A stretch of 64,000 nucleotides of DNA. Source: Neurospora crassa OR74A. Lineage: Eukaryota; Ascomycota; Sordariomycetes; Sordariales; Sordariaceae. Location: NCBI RefSeq assembly GCF_000182925.2, contig NC_026502.1, positions 1,984,001-2,048,000 on the forward strand. The letters are read 5' to 3'. A model generated the notes under the pieces. The model worked only from the letters and a program-made list of their open reading frames with translations. It did no database searches and was not told the origin of the DNA. A program made the position numbers and the translations under genes. This document shows, in pieces, positions 43,354 to 55,600 of the stretch. Position 1 is the first letter of the stretch. Each line of letters begins with the position of its first letter.

Positions 43354-44811
43354 TTTGAGTTTGAGTTTGAGATACCAGGGTTGACTAGATGATCAATTCA
43401 TGAAGTGATTGTGAAATTAAAATTGGGTTTAATGAGCAAGCGTTGCGTTGTTGTTATTGTTGCAGAGAGATACTACCTAGGTAGTGTGAAGAGGAAATGA
43501 AGATGAGATTAACAAGGGGAGATGTATAGGGTGTGTACATGATTTCGAGGTCAAGAAGCGTCAACTGGCATGACAAGGTACGATACTGTGTATAAGAAAG
43601 GAGAAAACGAGGAGGAGAGGAGTGTGGCATGTCCTTGTTGTCTTGTCCTGAAACCAAATCTCATCATACCTAGAGCTACAACAAAAATAACTATTTCGCT
43701 ACGAAACCCATCAAATATTCTGTAGAATCTATTGACATGACCTCTACCCAGCCGTTGTGTAGTTTAGCCATTTTATACACACCAAGATACGTACAATCTT
43801 GGCATGTTTCCGAATACAGTGACATGTTAAACATATATAATTGATGCCTTTGTACATTACGTATACCTGAGTATCTATATCGTACGTACCTATAACTCGG
43901 ATATTTCTGTTATGGACAAGACGCAGTTGGGATGAGAAGAAGGAAGCAAGGGAAGTGTGTAAAAAGGATATTTATTGTCATTCATCTCTCCGTCTCTCCG
44001 TGTGACGGCCTGACCCCCTTGTTGCCCCTTTCTTCGCTGCGTATGTAGGTGGTAGGCTCGTAGGTGGTCGTCCATCGTACTAGCTTCTCGTAGTACCCCG
44101 CACACCTCTTCTTCTTTCTTCTCCCATCGTTGACCATCCCTTCCCTTTCGGGGCGCCCTATTTGAATGACATGTAACCGCAGAGGGTAGATTCTTCTTCC
44201 CTTTTCACCCTTCGCCTCACCCCCTTGCGTTGTGGAAAACCGCCCACCTGTCTTCCCGATGTAAACAGCGCCAATTCCCATGCTTTCATGCGTATCTGTT
44301 TGTCGTTGTATGTCGTTGCGTTTATGTTGCTATGTGTCCTTTCGGACCGGTTCGTTCATCCGTGTTTGTGAAGTTCGTTTCGTAAGCTTTCGTACATTAT
44401 TTGTCTATCCGGTGGGTACGTGGATAAAGTCCCTCAACCGCCTCGAGTAATCGAAAAGCCGAACCAGCCGAACGACAGAGTTGACAAAACGAGAAAAAGC
44501 CGACCAAATCCAGATCCGAGCCCCGCCGTCCTTCCCACCTGCAGCAAAAGACAAGGCATTAACACTATTTTTTTTGTGATCCTCTAGAGAGCGCTGTCTT
44601 TGGTTCTTACTCCGGTTCCCGAGGCGAACGCCGACGAAGGCACGGGCTGAGGTGGAAGAGGATGAACTGTGGCTTCGGTGTCGCCAACCTGCTTGCGTTC
44701 CGAGACCTCGAGGTCCTTAAGCCGTTTTTTCATGTATCTCAGTGACGATGGCAGCGTCAATCCTTGGGATGCGGTTCCTGTTCTTCCGCTACCCCTCATG
44801 ACTGCTGGTTG
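43354..44811. other. intergenic region between convergent genes
   Basis: 3' flanks of the lyase and kinase genes, with a TTTGAG repeat just after the lyase stop and CTACCTAGGTAG at 43473-43484. No gene recognised. Confidence 0.6.
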
Positions 44812-46340
44812 CTATTGCAGAGGTTCTGACGAACTTGACAACCTGTTGAGGTGCAGGTAGACATCGGTTCCGTATCTATTGATCCCAAGCTGTTAGCATG
44901 CATAACGCCTCAAGACGCAGTCCGGGCTACTCACCCTTCCATGCTGATCAACTTAAGGTCGCCACCAAAGTATCTCGCATACAAGCGCGAGATAGGAAGT
45001 CCGTAGCCGAAACCGGCCATGGGGGCCTTAAAGTCGCTCTTGTCGAAGTCGGGATCCAGGTTGGGTGTGCGATCGACGGTGGTGTACATGTAGGTCCAAA
45101 CAAGCGGGATAGCGCTACGGGGAATACCGCCTCCTTCATCCGAGATCTTGATGGTGATGTCTTCCTTGCCCTCAGCAACAATGACCTTGGTGACGGGGAA
45201 TTCCTGCTTGTCCTGGCCGTGGGTCTCGACGACGGCGCGCAGCGAGTTCTTGAGCGTCTCGAAGAGCATGTGCGACAGATGCCCCGGTACATACATGAAG
45301 TTGAGGTTAGGGTTGCAAACCAGCTGGATCTTGGGAGCCTCAAAGAGACCGTAGTGATCCTCGCAAACAAACCGGGCGTTCTCAATGGCCTCCTGGGCGA
45401 GGTCCTTGACATACGTCTTGGTGCAGATAATACCGACATATGAGGGATCGCGATAATGGTTCTGGTCCGTCAGGGCGATGTGCTGCCCAATCAGCATTCT
45501 TATGCCTATGCGCGACATGTAGAAGCGGTCGAGGAAAGACTGGATGTTGTGGTCGATCTGCATGCGTTGCCTTTTGCGCTTGTACTCGAGGATGCCCTGG
45601 GCCATGGTGGTGACGACACTGTCGTGCCGCCTCTTGATCTTGTGCAGAGTCTGCGCAAATTTCTGGTTGTAAAGGTGTAGGTCGGGAGGCCAATCCCCTG
45701 TGTCATCAACCATAGCAAAGTATCTCCTTGAGGCCGAGAACTTTTTGTGGTTCAGTCCGCTTGCGTAGCTTGCTCCGTTGTGTGAGGCGTACTGGCCTTC
45801 CTCTATGCTGGGGTTTGGTGTCGCCTCTGGTAGATAGGCGTGTTTTCCGCTTCTCGACGGCTTCATCAAGCGCTCCCTAACATCTTTTGGTAGGTGTGGC
45901 CGTGGCAGTTGTGTGATTTCCTAGAGTTGACCCGTTAGATATTCACTAACATGGTGGGACAGGGGGAGGGGGGATAAGAGGAGACTGTTATTGTGCGCAC
46001 CTCGAACGATTGGGCATACCAGGCCTGGACCTTCTTGACCGAAGGCATCTCGTTAAGGCCATCTGGAAGGTTATCAAGCTCCTGGACTCTGTGGGCGAGA
46101 CGGATGGGGAGCTCTTCAGCAAGGAATTGGGAGGCGCGGAAGAGGGTTCCTGGATGTATGGCGGCGCAGGTTAGCTTGCAAGATGCTTTGTGGACGGACC
46201 AAGTGTCTTTTCTGTCCCCCCTTACCAGTAGAAGGCTTCTCGCCGAACTGGACCATCTGGCGCAAGCTGACGCCGGTGGCAGGAAAGCTCGCATAGTGCC
46301 GGATGGTGTCCATGAGCTTCTCGCTCATTTTCCACGACAT
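44812..46340 (-). CDS. mitochondrial pyruvate dehydrogenase kinase family (PDK/BCKDK)
   Basis: Exons 46226-46340, 46001-46149, 44935-45920 and 44812-44875 join in phase to 437 aa. The N-terminal helical domain includes VSLRQMVQFG and FLAEELPIRLAHRVQELD, the PDK family signature. The GHKL ATPase domain shows the N box ETLKNSLRAVVE, G1 box ISDEGGGI, and G2 box GFGYGLPISRLYARYFGGDL. The protein ends YGTDVYLHLNRLSSSSEPLQ. It would phosphorylate and switch off the pyruvate (or branched-chain) dehydrogenase E1 in the matrix. The N-terminus (MSWKMSEKLMDTIRHYASF) is short for a presequence but amphipathic. Which of the fungal paralogues (PKP1 or PKP2) this is was not determined. An insertion of about 70 residues around SRSGKHAYLPEATPNPSIEE is fungal-specific. 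Confidence 0.92.
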
Positions 46341-47494
46341 GTTTGCTGGTGGTTCCGGGCCTTGGCCGCTATCGCTGTCGCCAATTGATGCCGTAGAGAG
46401 CAGTGGAGTGCTGGAGTGCAGGCCGGCTGCCGTGCACCATGCAGAAAGGGAACTGGCGTTGCTTGTCGTTCCGGATGAATCGGACCGCAATTGGGTATTC
46501 TCGATCAGGGCGGTCTTTGTTGAGGAGGGTTGGCTACGGTACTGTGTAGACTAGGTAGGTGGTTGAAGAAGACTGACTGACTGACTGACTGACTGGAGTG
46601 ACTGGTTGTCAGAGGGACGGGAGTCGGCTGTCCAATGGACTTTTGCTGCGGGAACTGCACGCACGGTGTCTGGTGCCCTGCGGTGTTGACGGCTTCCACT
46701 CTATGGTTGATGGGTAACAGCGGAGGTTCGGTTATCTCGAGGTACCGGACACGACCGCGTCGGCAGTTATGGGCGCCAGGTATCGGCAGCTAGGTAGGGT
46801 TCTGGTAGTGCTCCCTGTAGGACATGGACCTTAAGCCAGTCGGGCGCAACACAACTTGAACCGAGGCAAGCGGAATCCGGCGACAATGACGCAAGTGGAT
46901 TTGTTAGTGGTTGCAGTGTTGGCGGTATGGGAAACGATATCCTCCTGCTGGCTTTGGCGTCTTGGGGGGTTTGGCGCCAAATTCACGCGCAAGTCAAAAC
47001 AGCCCCGTCTATGAAGAAAGGGAGAAAAATACAACACCTCAAGAAGAAAGGAGGAAAAAGCAAAAGCGAAGGAAAATGTTTAGGTAGGTAGGTTGGCACC
47101 CGGGTTATAGGGACGGGAATGGAGACATGGAGACGGGAGAGAGAGAGTCAGGCAGTGGTTGCCCATGTGCCTCAGCTTAGGTTCTTAGTCACCGCACTAA
47201 CAAGGGCTCCATGGAGCCGGGGGACGGGAAACACACTCAGTCCACCTTAGTCACCATTGGCGGGGTTCCCGAGCCATGGATCGGATGAGTGTCAGACGGG
47301 CACAAGATATCCACCTAATGCGTTCAGCAATGCTAGTGTACCTGTCCCGGCTGTTACTGCAAGCTACCGCAGCGTGCCTTGCACAGTGACTCTGTCCTAA
47401 CAACCGACAAGGGAATCGAGATGCATCTCATCCTCATGCACACCACTCCCGTCCCTCCCGTCCACAAGCAGAGCACAGCGGCATGGCTCGCTTC

Positions 47495-47515
47495 TTTTTT
47501 TTTTTTTTTTTTTTT
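47495..47515 (+). repeat. poly(T) tract, 21 bases
   Basis: An uninterrupted T run in the long intergenic region. Confidence 0.9.
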
Positions 47516-48525
47516 CGGCTCTTTTGCAACTGCCTCTCGCCAGTATCGTACGGCACCCTCGAGTCAAGGTTCCATTGCGTTTGTGCTCTGTCCCCTGTCC
47601 TTGATATCCCGCGCTTCTCATTGGATTTCCTGGGGGCAGACCGAATGAGGCGGAGAAATATCGGATATAGCAACCTCAAAACAGCCACCTCTAACACCAA
47701 CCTTTGCCAAGGAACTCAACGGGGGATCGTCAAGCATGAGCAGCCCTCTGAGTTTGATGAGCCTCTGTAGTCTGGTTACGTTGCGGTGGCAGTCGGCTCG
47801 AGGCTGGTACATAGTGTACCTACATAGCTTACCTCCACATTCAAGCATGCCCCCTTAGTTCCGCAGACAGTAAACATAAAACACAGTGAGGAGCTGATGT
47901 GACATGGGGGAGACATGGAAGAGCTTCGAGGTGACCTTCAGATTCCGACAGTCAGCCACCGACACGCGGACACCTTAATGTTGCGAACTCAGGTCTCCTT
48001 GGATTCAAAGTTGTCAAGAGCTTTGAGCGTGATACTATCATAGTCTTGGGTCCTTGGTAACCAGGCCCATTGTGGTGATAATTGAGAAGCCGAGAGACGA
48101 GTTGAACTTGTGACTGAGAGTTCAGAAACACATCAAATACCGTTTCATATACCTATAAAAAGTTGAAAGATATAGTCCACTCGCATTATCGCATTCGTAG
48201 GTCACTCCCGTATCACGAAAACAGGAGCTCTGACAAACGGATACACCGTCAACCTCCACTTGACGTCATGCTCAGCGTGCTTTGAGGTTTCAGACGAACG
48301 AGAAAAAGTAAATAAACAAGGCACCGAGCAACGATATCAAAGCGTAACTGTTCTTTCTCATAGAAGCTCTCAATAGTGAGAGCACTCTCTATGCTACATA
48401 GTGAAGCTCCTTGAAGTGTCCAGACTCAAGAGACAATCCTGGCGGGGCATCTCGGACGACTAGAGTGACAGCTGATTCGTCCGCTCTTTCGGTTCTTTCT
48501 CTTTTGCGCCAAAAACAACAACAAC

Positions 48526-48540
48526 AAAAAAAAAAAAAAA
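48526..48540 (+). repeat. poly(A) tract preceded by (CAA)n
   Basis: An ACAACAACA microsatellite grading into 15 A. Confidence 0.85.
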
Positions 48541-49408
48541 TACACACATTCGGCAACCATCGGGCTTTTGTTTCCCACTGGCTGTGCGCCGGTGTCCCTT
48601 GTCTTGCTTTGTCCATGACTCGCCGAGCTCACCTGGCCCGGAGTCCGGGGGCTTTCCACCCACCTTGTGGGGCTCACCGTCCGGAGACTGGAGATCGGCT
48701 GTCCGGGGAACTACCTCTAGCTTAGGAGCTCGGACCCTGTTGTGACTGCCCGTGCGAGCCCGTGTTCGTCCCTGGGCCCGTACATAGTACACTCCACTAC
48801 AGAAAATGTTCCACCCGCCTCTGTGGCTCCAGTGCAACTGCAGCACTAACACAGTAGATTTGTAGCAAACGGAAGGGAAACCTCGCCCGTAACAACTTCA
48901 ACTGAGAACTGAACACCGAAATAACAACAACCTCAACGTACCTCCCGTCAAAGCCCCTCTCTTGTCTGGTGGCCTCAGCTTCCCCTCACTGTGTATTGAA
49001 TAAGCTTTCCAGCATACGAGGTGGGTAATCCAGCATATAAAGAAATCGCCAAACAACATACACTACAATTTCTTGTGTACGTTCTCTACCGGTAGCTGGC
49101 ATCCAACAGCGCAGCGACACGACGGCTGAACTGCTCCACTACGTCGACGAAGTAGAGGAGCCTGTAAAACTGCCAAGATATCTTGTTGATCTGCTTTGGG
49201 CTTCAAGCCAGTCCAGCAACGATACCAAACCGAAGATTGCAGTCTGTAAAGAGGGAGCCAAACAGGACGGAAAGTTGGGGATATTGAAATGATACAAAAC
49301 CATCGCCGATACCCTCATTGTTGTTAGCACTCATCAATGACTTGTTGACATCTGACACGACTCTTTGTTTACATCTTATTGGTGGCATGAAGACCATCAG
49401 CCATCGCG

Positions 49409-51941
49409 ATGCCCGATGATGATGATGATGAACGAGACCACCGACGGTCTGCGGCACCAACCTATGCGGACCCGGACTCAGATCTAGACTCGGACCTTCA
49501 TTCGATCAAATCCCCATCTCACCCCCCGTTGCCAAGTCTAACAACAATAACCTCAGGTAGTCCGGTACGTGCCACCACACAAACCCCTCCCAGAGGACTA
49601 CAATCCCCCCCAGGCTTCGGCTCCCCCCCACAAGGCTCCTCATGTAACCTTGAAGAACGACAACTCATTTCACATCCTCAGACACCACCCAATCATCCTC
49701 AAAGCGGGCGAAACCGCTATGCTCTCCACCAGCACGGCAGCCGCTCGCCCTCACCCTCACCCTTACCCTCATCCCATCACCTACCGCCACCAGCAGCTTC
49801 GACGCTCTATCACCTCGTCGGGGGCCTAGGCTTAGGACCCTCTTCACCACTCTCTCCGTTCCGTAGGCAATTCTCCGCCCCTCTCCAGGCCGTCCGCTCA
49901 TCGTCTCGGGCCCCCAGCTTTGCCAGCATTGCCGGCTCCCATCCCGGTTACGGCTTCGGCTCCGGCTACGGCTCCGGCTCCGGCAACTCCTTCTTCACTC
50001 ACGTCAACGACAGCCGTGGTACGGTTCATCACCTTGCTGTAAAGGATGACGACAACGACAACACCCTCTCTTTTCACGCCGATGACGAATTAAGCGATGA
50101 TGACCAGCCCAACCAGTACCCGCGGGCACGGGCGGACACTGCTGCTGCTGTTGCTAACAAGGTTGAAGACGACCACCTCACACAAGACAGCAAAGATGTG
50201 CTTGTGGAACGGTTGACGGATTTAATTCACCACTTGCAGGAGGCCAAGGAACCGATGGTCACGAACCATGGTGTTCTTAGCGATGTCAGTATCAGCGAGT
50301 TGCACGCCAAGGTGGATGAGATGGAAGCTGTCCTCACCGGGAAGGGAACAGGGACCGGAGTTGGGGGTATGGGCAGTGGTGATGGTCCTGCGGGTGCTGT
50401 GGGTGTTACTGGTGGTTTGAGGGTGATGAAACGGCCTGTTGGTCCATCAGCGAGGAGGTCAAAACGTTCACAGGCTTCTTCTCCAAGATTAGAGGAAAGT
50501 GAAGGTGAAAGCGAGAGCGGTGGAGAGGGAGACAAGGAGGAGGAGGAGGAGGAGGAGGAGGAGCAACTTCACTCGCCTCTAGAGGACATTCGTGCCTTTG
50601 AGTCATCAGCAGCAGCTGCTGCTACTGCCCCAGGTTGGTTAGCTAAGAGCTTTTCGGGATCAGAGCCTTCACCGCCTGAGTCACGGGCGCACCCACCGTT
50701 GCCTTCATCGAAAGTTTACTTGAAGCTGGCGGAGGCTGCTGAGATTACACCTTCTGCTGGCGCTGGTGTTGCTGCAGTGGAAGTGGAGGCAAAAAAGCAA
50801 CGGGGTGCTGAAACAGAGCGCATCGCGGCCGAATCTGAGAAGCTAGCTGCTCAGCTGGAGGCAGTCCTGAAAAGCCTAGAGACGAGGAGAGAGGAATCAA
50901 ATGTAAGTCCCCCTCACACTCTCCCAAATCCCTATCCATGTACATATGTACAAATACTAAACCCCACACGACAAACCAACAGCACGTTCACGCCCTCCTA
51001 GTAGAAAGAGCAGAAGCGGCCGCCTCTCGCATCCTCGAACTAGAGAAGGAAGTCCTCGATCTGTAAGTCTCATCCATCCATCCATCCATCCCTTTTGACC
51101 CACAGAACCAAACTGACGACAACCTGCAAAATGCAAAAAACAGAGAAGACGAAATCTCCTACCAAGAATCCGAACTCAAGCACCTCCGTCTCGAACTCCG
51201 CGCCATCGAGACCCTAGTCAACGAATTCCTCCCGCCTGTCGAGGCCGCTGATCCAGAACTGGTCCGCAGCATCGAGAACTGGAAGGCTGATTGGAAGAGA
51301 TTGAGAGATCAAATGTTGTCTAAAAGCCGCCGTAAGAGTGAGAGTGAGAGCAAGAGCGAGATTAACCATCATCACCGACAACACGAGACGGACCCTGAGG
51401 GACAGGATAAAAGGCCGAGAGATGAGAAGAAGGAGAAGAAGAAGAAGAAGGATACGAAGCATGAGCATGAGCATGAGCATGAGCATGAGCTCCACAAGGA
51501 GAAGGAGGAGGTCAAGGCCTACGAAACGCATGAGCTATCAGTTGTCGAGGAAGTTACGGAGGAGTCGTTGAGGCAGGGCCATCATTATCATTATCATCCT
51601 CATCATCTTCATCACCTTCAGCAGCAGCAGCAGCAGCAGCAGCCCGAGAGCAACGGTCGAGCTGTTCTTGGTAGTGGTGTTGACGGACTAGAAGAAGAAG
51701 AAGGCAGCACAGGAGGAAGTATCATGAGCTCACATGATCCACCAGCTCATGATGCGGCACGGGTATCAAGGACTGGGGCTTAGGTACTCTCATCCGCGAC
51801 ATCCTTGTCGTCGTCATCATCTTCATATGCGGCTGTCGTTCAGCGACAGCGACAGCGGCAGGGACAACGACAACGGCAGGGTCAACAGCAACGGCAACGG
51901 CAACGGCATGGATCTTCTGCACGACGTCCTTAGGGCTTTAG
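49409..51941 (+). CDS. coiled-coil, low-complexity protein with possible tail anchor, unknown function
   Basis: Exons 49409-50902, 50983-51062 and 51144 onwards are well supported by splice sites. The N-terminal half is acidic then Ser/Pro-rich. Residues around 250-310 (DVLVERLTDLIHHLQEAKE, SISELHAKVDEMEAVL) and the exon 2-3 segment (HALLVERAEAAASRILELEK, ISYQESELKHLRLELRAIET) are coiled coils. Two ends are possible. Unspliced, it stops at 51783 (737 aa). If a 65-base GT-AG intron at 51719-51783 is removed, it continues to 51941 (768 aa) and gains TLIRDILVVVIIFICGC, a membrane helix close to the C-terminus. The second form looks more like a tail-anchored coiled-coil protein. I do not recognise the family. 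It contains poly-Glu, (HE)n, poly-Gln and His-rich runs encoded by microsatellites. Confidence 0.75.
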
Positions 51942-52684
51942 GGGGTGGTTATGTTTACATAACTGGCTAGCTGGCTTGAGAGAGAAAACTGGTTTGCGCT
52001 TTGCGCAACTGAATGTGTGGGATGTCTCTAGGGGGGGGGGGAAAGTCTCGGGGTGAGAGGTGGTAGTTGATATCCAACAGGTCTTTCGAGAGTGAAAAAG
52101 AAGGGGGATTGGATGGGTGGATGGCTAAAAGGGCAATCAATGGCATAACATAGCATGACTCGGTGTAAAACGGCGACTCATGGCATCACATGGCATATAA
52201 ACAGGTTAGCATAGCACATGGGGTGATATGGAGGTCTATTCGGAACTTAGAAATTGGTGAATGGTGGTGGGTGGTTGTAACAACATGAAGAAAAGATCGT
52301 ACGTATTTGGAGATTCAACTTTTCCAATTGAACCTAACAAACTACCCATAACGCCTCGAGTGAATTGTAGAGCACTTCTATCCATCACTCCTTGTTTCCC
52401 CATTCCGCCTGAGCCCCATCTACCGCCCGCCTTCTAATCTCCCCGATAATGCACAATGCCACTCCAATGCAAATTGCAGTCGATGATTCTCTCCAATCTG
52501 TTGATACAAAGAAAAAATTGTTTTGACAAAAAGAGAAGTGCGTGGCTCGCACAAGTGGGTAGGTTGTGATTGTTGTTCTTAAGTCGTGATAAGAAAAGGA
52601 AATATTGTTCAGAAGGGGTATCTTGTCCACTTTGTTTTTGTTTCTGGTTCTTTCCTGGTTCCTCTTTTGCTTTCTTCCATTTGC
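51942..52684. other. intergenic region between convergent genes
   Basis: Contains a G run at about 52031-52041 and a few ATGGCAT-type short repeats at 52135-52200. No gene. Confidence 0.55.
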
Positions 52685-55600
52685 CTAGCAATGTAAATCC
52701 AACCCCATCATCCTCTCATTCAACCCACCACTCTCCCTCCCTCTTTCCTCACCGCAGAAATCCTCCGCCTCAGTGTCTGCCCCTCCCTCTCCGTCACACT
52801 CGGTCTCCCCGTCCGCCTCCCCACCGTCCTCCTCTTCCTGCATCATCATCATCCCATCTCCATCGATGCACATGATCGTGCTCCCGATCGAGCTGCTCCC
52901 ACTTCTCCCCTCCGTAACCCCCGACGCCACCGAGCTCGTCGACCCTCCTCCAGACGTGGTCGGCCGCTGACTCTGCCTTGCACTTATCAGCGCCTCCCTC
53001 TCTTCCTCGCTCAGCAGCCTTATCCTCAACTTCTCATCCAACATGCTGACCAACCGTTCACTATACTGGTCCAGCAGGTTGGTAAGCATGCTTTCGCTGA
53101 GCGCTTTCTCTCTGTCGTGATGACTGTGGCCACGTTCACGATCGCTGCCGTGGCCGCAGTAGCTGCGGTGGTTCTGCAGATGAGGCCTCCTGCTCCGGCT
53201 ACGGATCGCCCGCTCGCCGAGGGCGGCCGCGGTAAGTCGCAGTTCGGCATCGAGTTCGGCCAAGATGTCGCCGCTAATAGCGTCCGAGCTGGCCAGCTTT
53301 TTGCGGTAGGCTCGCAGTTGGCGGCAGGTCTGCTCGGTGGCTGCGCTGAGGGAACCAAAGCCGTAGCCGTTGGCGCTGCTGGGCCCTGCCGATGTACTAG
53401 GGGCGGTATTGCTTCGGAGGTTTGACTGACTGGTCTTCTTGCGGGCGGACGAGCGGACGGTGGAGGCTGCGCGTGTCACGTCACCGTTGATAAGCGGGGG
53501 GGATGCGCAACGACGGTATATGCCGTTGTCCTCGGAAGGCGGGCTTTCTGATCTGCTGCCTGCTCCTGAAGATGTCCGACGTAGGGCGTTGCGTTTGATT
53601 CGGATTGATCCTGTACCGTCGAGGCTGCCCCGCTTTCCCGATGTTACTGGTGTGCGTGTGGTGGAAGTCGCTGCGTGTTGTTGAGAGGAACGACGGGGTT
53701 GTGCTCGACTGGGTGAGAGACGGCGCTGTCTGCTGCTGCCGGCATGGGATGAAGCTGGTCGCTGAAACTCGGCTAGCTCAGCCTTCGATAACACCCTCCT
53801 GAGTGGTGGTCGACTGTGTGCAGACGGGTTATTGGCCCTTGAGCTGGCGGTCTTGTCAGGCGAAGGATCGCGGTTCCTGGAACCAGTCACTGGAAACTGT
53901 ATGTCCAAGCCCCAAACCATGATGGTCCCATCCTCTCCGACACTGATAATCTTTCTGCCAGCCTGCTCGCCCTCGACCATGACCACACCGTTGATGGCTT
54001 CCGTGTGACCCCATTCACGGCCCATGAAGGTGCCGGAGTGAGCGTCGTACACCCGGATAGATTTGTCTGTGTTGGAAATGCCAAGCAAGAAGCCCATGTC
54101 CCCCCCGGTTTGGCCATACTTTAGTGATTCCAAGACAACGGTCTCGGACCCTCCTTCGTCATGGCATTTGAACGAGTTCAAGAGCCGTCCATTGTTGTAG
54201 TCAAAATGACAAACCGAGCGATCCAAAAGTGATACAAAAATTGACTTTCCAAGAGGTGTTACCACCATTGAGGATGGCGAAGCCCGTAGCGTAATAACCC
54301 TTGAAGAAATGGCTGCCATGACATCAGGGTCACTCTCTTTCGTAACCAGATCGTGTACCTGAAGGGTACGGTCCAGCGAGCAAGTGAGAACTTTGTCGCG
54401 GGAGGGAATCAAAACCTGGACGACCTTGGCGCTAAATTCCAGCGTTTGAAAGTGGTCAAATGCACCGGAGGAAGTTCGGTGAAACAATTGAGCTGTGCGG
54501 TCTCTGCCGCATGAGGCGATGAGGAGCCTTGACTCGTCCTCGAAGATGGCAATATCCTGGCAATCGGAGGAGTGTGCCTTCGTTTCGAGTAAACATACTC
54601 TCGTAGAGGCGTCAATGATGCGAAGAACGCCAAGCTTGTCTCCCACAACAAAGAGACTCCCATCGTTGCTGGCTCTCACCACCACTAGCTGATTGGCCGG
54701 TTGCTCGCCATCGATGTTGTTCTCTACCTGGTCCACGGGAACATCAAGTGTTAACTTGATCAGGCCGTCCAGATTCCACATATTGATCCTTCCAGAGGCA
54801 GACCAGGTGACGAAGCATGAGTCCGCGCCATTCAACCCAGGAAGCTCTTGTATTCCAACAATGTCGCCGGCGCCAGGGATGGGAATGTGGTGCGGGTCGT
54901 CGGATGATACGGCCGGAATATGATCAGGACTCCAAATGTTGATCGTTCGGCGGCTGTCAATTGTGACGAAATTTTCGGCGAGGAATCCCAGGGCGACAAG
55001 GCCGTCAGACGTATGAGGATTGTGAATTGTGGGGTCAGGGGTGCCTTCCAAGACACCATCGAGTGCGAGGGTTGATAGCTGACCATCCTTCCCACCGATG
55101 TAGAGCGTTTCATTCCTCATCGATATGCAGCTAACGTGGAAGTTCAGATCCAGTAGTCGTGTTAGTTTCATCTGCTTGTTTGTGTCATCCAAGAGACAGA
55201 TACTGCCCGTTTCTGAGCAGATGATGGCCCTGTTTTCATCAAGTGCAAGAGCGCAGCTGAACGTGGCGTCCAGCATGGAACCCAACAGAATATTTCGGCC
55301 AGGCAGTGGTTTCTGGGCCAGCTGGGCGGCTGAACAGGCCACCTCCTGTTGGGAGAATTTGGCCTTCATCGGAGAGACAGGCGGCGGAGGTTCTTCAACC
55401 CTCCAAACCTTGATGTGACGGACACCCAATGTGATCAAATTGTTGCCCATCCAAACCATACCCTTGACGTGAGAGGTACAGCGGTTTTGCTGAAAGAGCC
55501 TGGCAGCGCCGGTTCTCGTGTCAACCTTCCAAATGTAAAGAAACCCATCGTTGGCAGCGCCCAGAGAAGCCAAAAACTTTGTGTCTGGTGACCATGTTAC

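Larger units (their letters stand above)
46341..49408. other. 3 kb intergenic region with homopolymer tracts
   Basis: Divergent flanks of the kinase and coiled-coil genes. Contains a (GACT)n run near 46574-46597, CTAGGTAGG motifs at 46551, 46791 and 47081, T21 at 47495-47515 and A15 at 48526-48540. Open frames here are low-complexity or cross the homopolymers; none is convincing. Confidence 0.55.
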
